A stretch of DNA of 18,403 bases from JBDTGE01 sp050742975 (GTDB lineage Bacteria; Actinomycetota; Actinomycetes; Mycobacteriales; Jatrophihabitantaceae), in assembly GCA_050742975.1 (NCBI GenBank), contig JBOGDQ010000088.1, positions 1 to 18,403 on the forward strand, given 5' to 3'. The translations under genes were made by a program, and so were the position numbers. Within the stretch, counting starts at the first letter, position 1; each line of letters starts with the position of its first letter. Below the pieces are notes generated by a model that made no database searches, was not told the origin of the DNA, and saw only the letters and a list, made by a program, of their open reading frames with translations. Positions 6,845 through 14,040 of this stretch are shown here, piece after piece.

Positions 6845-8342
6845 ACGTCCCCGCCTCCCGCCGGAGGTGGAGGTGATCGTCGTCGGCGCAGGCACCGCCG
6901 GCTGCGTGCTGGCTCGCCGCCTGGTCGACCGCGGGCTGTCGGTCGCGCTGTTCGAGGCCGGCTACGACGACGCCAACCCCGCCGTCGCCGACCCCGTCCG
7001 GATGCATGAGCTGTGGGACAGCCCACTCGACTGGGCCAATCGCAGCGTGCCCCAGCCCAGCGCGCACAACCGCACGCTGCACCTGCCGCGCGGCCGCGTG
7101 GTCGGCGGCTCCCACGCACTGAACGGGATGATCTGGGTACGCGGGCACCACGCGGACTACGACACCTGGGCCTACCTCGGCAGTCCCAACTGGTCGTGGG
7201 CCGACGTCGAGCCGGTCTTCGGCCGCATCGAGAGCTCCGGCGGCGGCCCGCAACCCGTCCTGGCCGATTACCAGCCCGACCCCGTCCACCGCTCCATCGC
7301 CGAGGCCGCGCACCAGGCCGGCATTCCGCACGATCCGAACTGCAACGACGGTGCGCCCGAAGGGTTCTCCTACACCCAGCTGACAGTCGCTGGCGGCCAC
7401 CGGGTCACCACCGCCGACTCGTACCTCGCGCCCGTCCGCACAAGCCCGCTGCTGCATCTGGTGACCGGCGCCGCGGTCTCGCGCCTGCTGTTCGAGGGCA
7501 GCCGTTGCGTCGGGGTGCAGTGGCACGACGGCGCCGAACATCTGCAGTTGCGGGCCGGCGAGCAGGTGATTCTCACTGCGGGAGCCCTCGGCTCCCCCGC
7601 ACTACTGCTGCGCTCGGGCGTCGGAGATCCCGACCGGCTACGCCCGCTCGGCATCGACGTCGTGGCACCACTGCGCGGCGTGGGCCGCAACCTGCAGGAC
7701 CACTGGCTGGTCCCGGTCATCTTCAGCACCACGCGGCAGATCGGCACGCCGTCCGGGCTGCCGCACTGCCAGAGCCACCTGTTCTGGCGCAGTCGTTCCC
7801 AGCTGGCGTCGCCGGACCTGCAACCGATCCACTTCTCCACGCCGCTGCGTGCGGACTGGATGCCCGGTCCGCTTGACGGGTTCACCCTGATGGCCGGGTT
7901 GGTCCGCCCGGCAAGTCGCGGCAGCGTGACCCTCGCCGACGCCCGCTCGACCGTCGCGCCGCTGGTGGACCCACGGGTACTCACCGCGCCCGAGGACCTC
8001 ACCGCGCTGTGTGCCGCGGTCCGGCTCTGTCAGCAGATCGGCGAGCAGGAGGCCCTACGCGAGGAGTGGGGCGCGGCGCAGATGTATCCGGGCACGCTCG
8101 CGAACGACGAGCGCTCCCTGCGCGACTACGTGCGAGAGACGGTGGTGACGTACCACCACCAGTCCGGCACGTGCATGATGGGCGCGTCGGAGGACTCCGT
8201 GGTGAGCAGCCGCCTGTCGGTCCACGGCGTCGACCGGCTGTCCGTCGCCGACGCGTCGATCATGCCGACGGTCACCACCGGGAACACGAACGCGCCGACG
8301 GCGATGATCGCCGAGCGGGCAGCGCAGTTCCTCGGCAGCTGA
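6828..8342 (+). CDS. GMC-family FAD-dependent oxidoreductase (choline-dehydrogenase-like)
   Basis: A 504-residue GMC flavoprotein. Motifs: FAD-binding VIVVGAGTAGCVLARRL (17-32) with the ribose-binding Glu43 in LFEAG; GMC signature 1, LPRGRVVGGSHALNGMIWVRGHHADYDTW (86-114); signature 2, LTAGALGSPALLLRSGVGDP; and the C-terminal active site YHHQSGTCMMG (442-452) with TTGNTNAPTAMIAERAA (483-499). The latter closely resembles choline dehydrogenase BetA. Such enzymes oxidise a primary alcohol, passing electrons to FAD and then to O2 or a carrier. The likely partner is the aldehyde dehydrogenase at 9573, giving alcohol to aldehyde to acid. Choline, polyethylene-glycol-type and other primary alcohols are all possible substrates. 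It starts inside the last codons of the MoaF gene, so translation is probably coupled. Length is slightly below the usual 530-560, with no gap in the core motifs. Confidence 0.93.
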   Translation: MSSPSERPRLPPEVEVIVVGAGTAGCVLARRLVDRGLSVALFEAGYDDANPAVADPVRMHELWDSPLDWANRSVPQPSAHNRTLHLPRGRVVGGSHALNGMIWVRGHHADYDTWAYLGSPNWSWADVEPVFGRIESSGGGPQPVLADYQPDPVHRSIAEAAHQAGIPHDPNCNDGAPEGFSYTQLTVAGGHRVTTADSYLAPVRTSPLLHLVTGAAVSRLLFEGSRCVGVQWHDGAEHLQLRAGEQVILTAGALGSPALLLRSGVGDPDRLRPLGIDVVAPLRGVGRNLQDHWLVPVIFSTTRQIGTPSGLPHCQSHLFWRSRSQLASPDLQPIHFSTPLRADWMPGPLDGFTLMAGLVRPASRGSVTLADARSTVAPLVDPRVLTAPEDLTALCAAVRLCQQIGEQEALREEWGAAQMYPGTLANDERSLRDYVRETVVTYHHQSGTCMMGASEDSVVSSRLSVHGVDRLSVADASIMPTVTTGNTNAPTAMIAERAAQFLGS

Positions 8343-8376
8343 AGCCGCGCCGGACCTGAGCGCCGTGGTGGGGCGG

Positions 8377-9375
8377 TCAGTCCGGACGCACCGCCGCATC
8401 GGACCGCTCGCTGCGGTACCCGACGACGTCGCGGCTGAGCCGGTACTCGCGCGGGGCCACCCCGTAGGTCTCCTTGAACACCCTGCTGAAGTGCGCGGCG
8501 TCGAAGAAACCCCAGCGTGCGCCGATGGCGCGTACCGGCGTCGCCCGCCAGCCTGGGTCGAGCAGATCCCGGCGGCACCGTTCCAGCCGATGCTCGCGGA
8601 TGTAGCGCGACACCGACGTGCTCTCGGACCGGAACAACTTGTGCAGGTAGCCGGTGGAAACGAAGCAGGCCGCCGCGATGGACTCCGGCCCGAGGTCCGG
8701 ATCGTCCAGGTGCTGGTCGATGAACACCTTGATCCGCACGAGCAGGGTGCGCATCGAGTCCGCGCTGGGACAGGATGACTCCGACAGCTGGGACGCATAC
8801 AAGGTGGAGATCAACTCGACCACATTGTCAGCCAGGCGCACCAGCGGCGGGCCGTCGACCTGGTCGAGGTGCCGCGCCAGATTGACTAACAGCGGCGACA
8901 CCAGCCCGCCCATCCCGTGCCGGCCGGACACGCGACGGGCGGTGGCCGTTCGCATCGCCTTCTCCGGGATGTGCAGGTCGCGGTGCGGAAACATCAGCAC
9001 CAGCATGCGGCAGGCGTCGTTGAAGACCACCTGGTACGGACGGCTGGTGTCATAGATCGCGAGATCACCCGGGATGAGCGGCGCCTCCCTGCCGTCCTGG
9101 GAGATCAGCATGTAGCCACGTGTCGGCAGGCTGAGCTTGTAGTAACCCGGCTCGTCCGAGCGGGCGATGTGCCGCTCGGTACGTTCGGCCCGGTGCGCCC
9201 CGGCGCTCACCTGGTTGACGACCAGGCTGCCGATCGTCTCGCCGGTGATCTCGCCGACGAACGAGTGCGCATCGAAGGTGAAGTCCAGCGGTACGAACGA
9301 CTCCGCGACAGCAGCACGCCAGACCTCCTCCCGCTCCTGCACCGCGAGGTCGGTCGTGCGGACGAGTACCGACAT
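8377..9375 (-). CDS. AraC-family transcriptional regulator with AraC_binding_2-like N-terminus (FeaR-like)
   Basis: A 332-residue regulator. Residues about 15-195 form a beta-rich ligand/dimer domain, with GYYKLSLPTRGYMLISQDGREAPLIPGDLAIYDTSRPY (77-114). This layout is typical of the AraC_binding_2 domain of FeaR, NitR and related activators. Residues 212-312 are the double helix-turn-helix: first helix pair around ESIAAACFVSTGYLHKLFRSE, and the AraC signature IGARWGFFDAAHFSRVFKETYGVAPREYR (284-312). ATG 9375 is chosen over GTG 9381 because AGGAG lies five bases upstream of the ATG and would overlap the GTG. It is divergent from the aldehyde dehydrogenase gene and convergent with the GMC gene, so it probably activates one or both of those operons. 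FeaR in E. coli activates the phenylethylamine/tyramine genes; that parallel is suggestive, not proof of an amine effector. Confidence 0.9.
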   Translation of the reverse strand: MSVLVRTTDLAVQEREEVWRAAVAESFVPLDFTFDAHSFVGEITGETIGSLVVNQVSAGAHRAERTERHIARSDEPGYYKLSLPTRGYMLISQDGREAPLIPGDLAIYDTSRPYQVVFNDACRMLVLMFPHRDLHIPEKAMRTATARRVSGRHGMGGLVSPLLVNLARHLDQVDGPPLVRLADNVVELISTLYASQLSESSCPSADSMRTLLVRIKVFIDQHLDDPDLGPESIAAACFVSTGYLHKLFRSESTSVSRYIREHRLERCRRDLLDPGWRATPVRAIGARWGFFDAAHFSRVFKETYGVAPREYRLSRDVVGYRSERSDAAVRPD

Positions 9376-9463
9376 GCGCACTCCTGTCGAGGACTATCGA
9401 GAGCCCGAGTCTATGGCCGACAGCCTGCGCGCACCTGGTGAACGCCTTGATGCAGCACGCAGC

Positions 9464-9495
9464 GTCAAGTGCCGACTCGCACCGGTCAAGCTCCG
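9464..9495 (+). promoter_or_regulatory. Direct repeats 21 bases apart upstream of the aldehyde dehydrogenase gene, candidate AraC-type site
   Basis: GTCAAGTGCCG (9464-9474) and GTCAAGCTCCG (9485-9495) agree at nine of eleven positions and start exactly 21 bases apart, two helical turns. That spacing is typical of AraC/XylS-family operators. They lie in the 197-base divergent region between the AraC gene (start 9375) and the aldehyde dehydrogenase gene (start 9573). No convincing -35/-10 pair is visible for either gene, as expected for an activator-dependent promoter. Confidence 0.4.
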
Positions 9496-9572
9496 GACAC
9501 CGTGCCCGGGCCAAGGTTGCCACACGGAGATCAGCCGGTCCGGTCGCTCGGCCGACGGCGGGAAGGTGCCAC

Positions 9573-11051
9573 ATGACTGCGTCGACAGCCGCCGACGTCC
9601 ACCCGATCGGCCATGCGCCCACGCGCTTGCTCATCGACGGTGCGTGGCAGGACGCGTCGACGGGCGAGAGGTTCCAGACGCTCGACCCGGCCACCGGCGC
9701 GGTACTCGCCCAGGTCGCGTCGGCGAGCGGCGCCGATGTCGACGCAGCCGTCGCCGCTGCGGCCAGGGCCATGCGCGACCCCGACTGGACAGACATGCCG
9801 CGGCCGCAACTTGCCCGGCTGCTCTGGCGTCTCGCGGACCTCATCGAGGAGAACGGCGACGTGCTGGCCCGACTGGAGACGATGGACAACGGGCAGCCGA
9901 TCGGCGTGGCGCGCGGCGTCTCGATTCCCGGCGCGGCCGAGCACTACCGCTACTTCGCCGGCTGGGTCACCAAGATAAACGGCTCGAGCGGCCCGGTCGG
10001 CGACCCGCGGGTGTTCCACTACACCCGCCGCGAGCCGGTGGGTGTCTGCGGTCTCATCACGCCGTGGAACTTCCCGCTGATGATCGCATCGTGGAAACTC
10101 GCCCCGGCCCTCGCCTGCGGCAATTCGGTGGTGCTCAAGCCCGCCGAGCAGACCCCGCTCACCACGATTCGGCTGGCACAGCTCTGCCTGGACGCGGGCT
10201 TCCCGCCCGGAGTGGTCAACCTGGTGACCGGTGGACCGGACGTGGGTCGGCGGCTGGTGGCGCACCGCGACGTCGACAAGATCTCGTTCACCGGCTCCAC
10301 CGAGGTGGGCAGGCAGATCCTGCGGGCCAGCGCCGACAACCTCAAAAGGGTCACGCTCGAGTTGGGTGGCAAGACGCCGATGATCGTGGCGCGGGACGCC
10401 GACATCGACTCCGCGGTGGCCGGCTGCGTCCAGGGGGCGCTGTTCAACAGCGGCCAGGTGTGCGCGGCGTTCGCCCGGTTCTACGTCGACTCCGCGCGGG
10501 AGGACGAGTTCGTGACGAAGGTGGCCGCGATGGTGTCCGGGCTGCGGCTCGGCCCAGGACTCGACCAGGACACCGACCTGGGCCCGCTGGTCAGCGAGGA
10601 GCACCTGCAGCGGGTCGACGGCCTCGTCCGCCGCGGCACCGATGACGGCGCGCAGCTGGTGACCGGAGGGCGCCGTGCCGACCGGGACGGCTACTTCTAC
10701 GAGCCGACGGTGTTCTCCGGGGTCTCGGACGACAACGTGCTTGCCCGCGAGGAGATCTTCGGACCGGTCATCCCGGTGCTCACCTACGACGATCCGGGCG
10801 AGCTGGCCGAGCGGGCCAACCACAGCGACTACGGGCTCGCGGCATCGGTGTGGACGAAGGATCTCGTGACCGCGCACCGGCTGGCCGCCGAGATCAAGGC
10901 CGGCGCGATCTTCGTCAACATGCTGCACGTCCCGGACGCCGGCGCTCCCTGGGGCGGTTTCAAGGCGAGTGGCCTCGGCCGCGAGATGGGCCCGCAGGCG
11001 ATCGACGCCTACACCGAGGTCAAGGGCGTCTTCATCAATCTGGCAGGCTGA
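9573..11051 (+). CDS. NAD(P)-dependent aldehyde dehydrogenase (phenylacetaldehyde/betaine-aldehyde dehydrogenase type)
   Basis: A 492-residue ALDH of normal length, oxidising an aldehyde to a carboxylic acid. Motifs: RREPVGVCGLITPWNFPLM with Asn166, FTGSTEVGR (239-247), LELGGKTP with general-base Glu263, and FNSGQVCAAFARFYV with nucleophile Cys297. EEIFGPVIPVLTY and the C-terminal GGFKASGLGREMGPQAIDAYTEVKGVF follow. The GQVCAA variant around the Cys (most ALDHs have GQxCxA) resembles FeaB/StyD phenylacetaldehyde dehydrogenases, but the family is broad and betaine-aldehyde or other substrates remain possible. The open frame continues upstream to 9438. ATG 9573 is chosen because GGAAGG lies about six bases upstream and the protein then begins like its relatives (LLIDGAWQDASTG near residue 19). 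It probably acts after the GMC oxidoreductase and is co-transcribed with the small NTF2-like gene 23 bases downstream. Confidence 0.93.
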   Translation: MTASTAADVHPIGHAPTRLLIDGAWQDASTGERFQTLDPATGAVLAQVASASGADVDAAVAAAARAMRDPDWTDMPRPQLARLLWRLADLIEENGDVLARLETMDNGQPIGVARGVSIPGAAEHYRYFAGWVTKINGSSGPVGDPRVFHYTRREPVGVCGLITPWNFPLMIASWKLAPALACGNSVVLKPAEQTPLTTIRLAQLCLDAGFPPGVVNLVTGGPDVGRRLVAHRDVDKISFTGSTEVGRQILRASADNLKRVTLELGGKTPMIVARDADIDSAVAGCVQGALFNSGQVCAAFARFYVDSAREDEFVTKVAAMVSGLRLGPGLDQDTDLGPLVSEEHLQRVDGLVRRGTDDGAQLVTGGRRADRDGYFYEPTVFSGVSDDNVLAREEIFGPVIPVLTYDDPGELAERANHSDYGLAASVWTKDLVTAHRLAAEIKAGAIFVNMLHVPDAGAPWGGFKASGLGREMGPQAIDAYTEVKGVFINLAG

Positions 11052-11074
11052 CCAACCCCGTCGAAAGGACTCAT

Positions 11075-11464
11075 GTGAGCGCACCTCTGCAGGTGATCAA
11101 GGACCACTACGCCGCTTCCGGGAGCGGTGATCTGGATGCGATGCTGAGCTGTCTCGCGCCGGACGCGCAGTGGACGGAGATGGCCGGCTTCCCCTACGCC
11201 GGGACCTACACCGGCCGCGACGGCGTGAAGGAGAACGTCTTCATGCGTATCGGCGCGGAGTGGGACAACTATCAGGCGGCACCAGAGACGTTCGTGGCCG
11301 ATGGCGATCAGGTCGTCGCGTTCGGCGTGTACTCCGGCACCTACCGGGCGACCGGCAAGTACATGCAGGCCCGCTTCGTGCACCACTGGCAGCTGCGGGA
11401 CGGCATGGTCGTCCGGTTCGAGCAGTACACGGACACGAAGCTGGTCGCCGACGCGATGAGCTGA
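11075..11464 (+). CDS. SnoaL/NTF2-like small protein
   Basis: A 129-residue protein with the NTF2/SnoaL cone-fold layout. An N-terminal helix (VIKDHYAASGSGDLDAMLSCLAPDAQWTE) is followed by GTYTGRDGVKENVF, then strands ending VYSGTYRATGKYMQARFVHHWQLRDGMVVRFEQYTDTKLV. This subgroup (nuclear transport factor 2 family, YesE/SnoaL-like) includes isomerases, dehydratases and plain ligand-binding proteins. His-His in ARFVHHWQ and the C-terminal Gln/Asp pocket residues are conserved in many of these, but no reaction can be assigned. GTG 11075 is chosen because AAAGGA lies five bases upstream; the longer open frame back to 10850 only overlaps the aldehyde dehydrogenase. It sits 23 bases after the ALDH stop, clearly the same operon. 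It converges on the amidohydrolase gene with 23 bases between stops. Confidence 0.82.
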   Translation: MSAPLQVIKDHYAASGSGDLDAMLSCLAPDAQWTEMAGFPYAGTYTGRDGVKENVFMRIGAEWDNYQAAPETFVADGDQVVAFGVYSGTYRATGKYMQARFVHHWQLRDGMVVRFEQYTDTKLVADAMS

Positions 11465-11487
11465 TCCGCCGCGGTACTGGTCGCCGC

Positions 11488-13143
11488 TCAGTCCCGGGAG
11501 AACACGGTCCGTCCGGCGAAGACCGTCTCGAGGACGCGGGTCTGGATCAGCGTGTCCGGTTCGACCGTGAACGGGTCGCGGTCGAGCACGAGGAAGTCTG
11601 CCGACTTGCCCGGCACGAGCGAGCCGGTGACGTCGTCCAGGCCCATCGCCCGCGCCGAGTTGATCGTGAACGCGGCGATGGCCTCGGCGAGAGTGATCGC
11701 CTGCTCCGGCCACAGCGCACCTCTGTGCACGCCGGCCGGGTCACGGCGGGTGATCAGCCCCTGGATGCCCTCCCACGCGTTGGGCGACTCGCTGACCGGC
11801 CAGTCGGTGCCGCCGGCGACGAGGGCGCCGGCGTCGAGCAGTGCGCGGTTTGGCTGCATGTGCGCCGCCAGCTCGGCCGGCAACACGGTGCCGATCGCCT
11901 GCGGGATCACGCCGGGCACCCAGATGAACGGGGAGATGTCGGCCGACACGTCGAGCTGCGCGAAACGCGCGATGTCGTCGGGGTGGACGAACTGACCGTG
12001 GGCGATCTGCAGCCGGGTCTCCCGGTATCCCTCGCCGCGCAGGATCGCCGCGGCGTCGAGCACGGCTCGCACCGACGCGTCCCCGGTGCAGTGGATCTTC
12101 GCGGAGAGCCCTGCTCGTGCAGCTCGGCGCAGCCAGCCGGTCAGCTCGTCCGGAGCCATGGTGAGCGCGCCGTGGAAGTACGCCCCGTGCGCGCCGTCCG
12201 GCAGGTACGGCTCGAGGAACGCGGCGGTGCGTGACGGCGGCACACCGTCCAGGAAGATCTTGACGAAGTCCGGCCGATGGTGCTCGCTGCGGTACTGCGC
12301 GCCGAGATCGATCAACTGCTCGCCGGTCGGCTGGTACCCGAACACCAGGTCGTTCACCAGCATGCAGCTGACCACCCACGCGTGCAGGTCGCTGGCGTCG
12401 TCGAGCGTGCGGAGTGCGGCCATGATGTCTGTGGAGACGCCGGCGTCCTGGAACGCGGTGATCCCCCACGAGTGCAGGATCTCGATCGCCCGCCGCGACG
12501 CCTGCGCGTACTGCTGTTCGGTGAGGCCGCGGCCGGCGCGCACGGCGGCCTCCGCGGCGAACGCGGCCGATTCGAGCAGCAGACCGGACGGCTCGCCGGT
12601 GTCCGGGTCGCGCACGATCACGCCGCGCTCGGGATCGACGGTGCTTGCCGTGATGCCGGCCAGCTCCAGTGCGCGAGTGTTCACGAAGCGGCTGTGCCGG
12701 CTGTCATCATTGAGCATCAGCGGACGGCCGCCGGCCGCGGCGTCGAGGGCGTGCCGCGCGGACTCGTGCGAGAGCAGCGGCATCAGCGTCGTCGCCCAAC
12801 TACCGCCGACGATCCACTCGTCCGGTCCGAGTTCGCGGGCATGGGCTCGGACCAGGCAGAGGATCTGCTCGAACGACGTCGACACGCGGAAGGTCAGCTC
12901 GAACAGCTCCGCCTGGCCGGCGAGGACGTGATGGTTGTGCACGTCGACCAGCCCTGGCATCACGAACGCGCCATCGAGCTCACGCAGGCGCGTGCCTGGA
13001 CCCTGATGCGGCGCGACGGACGCGTCGTCACCCACCGCGAGGACCCGGCCCCCGGCGACTGCGAGGTCGCTCGCCCACGGCCGAGCGGTGTCAAGCGTGT
13101 AGATCCTCGCGCCGGTCAGGACGTAGTCAGCCGGCTCGCTCAC
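11488..13143 (-). CDS. Amidohydrolase family protein (YtcJ-like metal-dependent hydrolase)
   Basis: A 551-residue amidohydrolase of the YtcJ/LAF3/N-substituted-formamide-deformylase-like group. It hydrolyses an amide-type bond at a metal centre in a TIM barrel. Visible metal-site candidates: His69 and His71 in MPGLVDVHNHH, Lys295 in FVKIFLDG, His351 in AKIHCTGDA, His382 in QIAHGQFVHPDD and Asp447 in GGTDWPVSESPN. The typical C-terminal return strand is TGSLVPGKSADFLVLDRDPF (506-525). GTG 13143 is the start: GGAGGG lies just upstream, and its first four bases overlap the stop of the MoaF paralogue (GTGA, 13140-13143), so the two are translationally coupled. The open frame runs upstream to 13776, but that part is a shadow of the MoaF gene. 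The substrate is unknown. Linkage to MoaF and, across the locus, to a DmpA-type peptidase and APC permease favours an amide or N-acyl amine. Confidence 0.9.
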   Translation of the reverse strand: MSEPADYVLTGARIYTLDTARPWASDLAVAGGRVLAVGDDASVAPHQGPGTRLRELDGAFVMPGLVDVHNHHVLAGQAELFELTFRVSTSFEQILCLVRAHARELGPDEWIVGGSWATTLMPLLSHESARHALDAAAGGRPLMLNDDSRHSRFVNTRALELAGITASTVDPERGVIVRDPDTGEPSGLLLESAAFAAEAAVRAGRGLTEQQYAQASRRAIEILHSWGITAFQDAGVSTDIMAALRTLDDASDLHAWVVSCMLVNDLVFGYQPTGEQLIDLGAQYRSEHHRPDFVKIFLDGVPPSRTAAFLEPYLPDGAHGAYFHGALTMAPDELTGWLRRAARAGLSAKIHCTGDASVRAVLDAAAILRGEGYRETRLQIAHGQFVHPDDIARFAQLDVSADISPFIWVPGVIPQAIGTVLPAELAAHMQPNRALLDAGALVAGGTDWPVSESPNAWEGIQGLITRRDPAGVHRGALWPEQAITLAEAIAAFTINSARAMGLDDVTGSLVPGKSADFLVLDRDPFTVEPDTLIQTRVLETVFAGRTVFSRD

Positions 13144-13970
13144 GCGCCCTCCACAGCTGGGTCCAGGTCGGCCGGATGCGCCGTCGTGCTGAGCAGGCGC
13201 CCGAACGCGCCGAAGGTGAAGTGGACGGGACGCCGGCCGGAGCCGTCGAGTCCGAACAACGCCCCGTGCGACCGCATGCGGCGTAGGTCGCGATGGTCGG
13301 CGACCGTCACTGCCGCGCATGGAACGACCTTCTCGCGCCAGGCGAAGAGGTAGATGCCCGGACGCAACACGTAGACGGTGTTCTCGTCGGTGTCCGCCAG
13401 ACCCTTCTCCGGACCGGCAAGGCACTGCCACGTGTACCACTGCGGGCTCAGGTAGACGTGCTCGTATGCATGCTCGTCCGAGTAGATCCACAGCGCCCGT
13501 CGCCCGCTCAGCTCGGTCGTCGCAACGATCGCGTGCCCACTGTGCTGGATGCCCTCGATCACGCCGGCGCGAAAGCTCTGCCGGACCCGGGTCCGGCCCG
13601 GGACGGCCGCGCCGATGCTGGTCACGACAGACAGAGCGCGGCCGGCGTCCAGGTCGAGCACGAGGCTGGTCGCCGCATCCGCGTCGGGGGCCGGGTGCAG
13701 CTGCACGAAGTACAGCCCGCGGTCGACCGCGAACGCCTCGTACCGTTCCGCGCGCCTGGATCCGGAGCGCGTCCACACCACCTCATCGGCGGCGAACATG
13801 TACTCCGTAACCGGCTCGCCGGTGGCGGAGACGGTGATGCGCCGCCCCACTAGATCGGTCGACGGAACCGCCTTGTTCGCGTCGAAGCCGGCAGCCAATC
13901 CGTCCAGTGGTAGCCAGGTCGAGGTGTCCGACCATTGCGCCGTCGCTCGCTCCATGGGGTCAGCCGCCAT
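13140..13970 (-). CDS. MoaF-domain protein (copy 2, diverged paralogue)
   Basis: A 276-residue MoaF-family protein, co-linear with the copy at 6038-6844. Shared landmarks are LDGLAAGFDANKAVPSTDLVGRR near the start, GRTRVRQSFRAGVI (125-138), YEHVYLSPQWYTWQC (169-183), an Asp-rich turn ADTDEN, and YLFAWREKVVPCAA (207-220). The GHGDVDL segment of copy 1 is changed to GLADTDE and the last 40 residues are weakly conserved, so the two are old paralogues rather than a recent duplication. The first in-frame start of the family-like sequence is ATG 13970 (MAADPMERAT); ATG 13955 is the alternative. Neither has a strong Shine-Dalgarno, and frame extension to 14135 would cross the promoter element at 14009-14027. 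Its stop overlaps the GTG of the amidohydrolase. Function is unknown; the molybdenum cofactor label attached to this family is not supported here. Confidence 0.8.
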   Translation of the reverse strand: MAADPMERATAQWSDTSTWLPLDGLAAGFDANKAVPSTDLVGRRITVSATGEPVTEYMFAADEVVWTRSGSRRAERYEAFAVDRGLYFVQLHPAPDADAATSLVLDLDAGRALSVVTSIGAAVPGRTRVRQSFRAGVIEGIQHSGHAIVATTELSGRRALWIYSDEHAYEHVYLSPQWYTWQCLAGPEKGLADTDENTVYVLRPGIYLFAWREKVVPCAAVTVADHRDLRRMRSHGALFGLDGSGRRPVHFTFGAFGRLLSTTAHPADLDPAVEGA

Positions 13971-14008
13971 TCGCCGTCGTCGGGGCCAGGTCGCAACCCG
14001 TGTGCAAT

Positions 14009-14027
14009 ATCGTATATGAATTGGGTT
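14009..14027 (-). promoter_or_regulatory. Promoter/operator of the MoaF2-amidohydrolase operon, same element as at 4973
   Basis: TATATGAATTGGGTT (14013-14027, + strand) differs at one base of fifteen from 4973-4987. Towards the MoaF2 gene (minus strand) it reads AACCCAATTCATATA followed by CGAT, giving TACGAT (complement of 14009-14014) as a -10 hexamer at the same offset as TAGGAT in the ABC promoter. The -35 is weak. Only 70 bases separate the peptidase stop (14041) from the MoaF2 start, so the element sits almost alone in this gap. This indicates a new transcription unit beginning here rather than read-through alone. Confidence 0.55.
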
Positions 14028-14040
14028 GGCGCTGCGAGGG

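Noticed and set aside
8343..8376. Terminator between the GMC and AraC genes
   Set aside because: No inverted repeat of useful length and no T-tract in the 34 bases between the convergent stops.
9531..11084. Long minus-strand open frame (517 codons) opposite the aldehyde dehydrogenase
   Set aside because: It has no recognisable family features and an Arg/His/Val-rich shadow composition, and lies antisense to a gene with complete ALDH catalytic motifs. Such frames are common in GC-rich DNA.
13144..13776. N-terminal extension of the amidohydrolase
   Set aside because: It lies over the MoaF2 gene in another frame and has no similarity to amidohydrolases; GTG 13143 has a ribosome binding site and a natural 4-base overlap.
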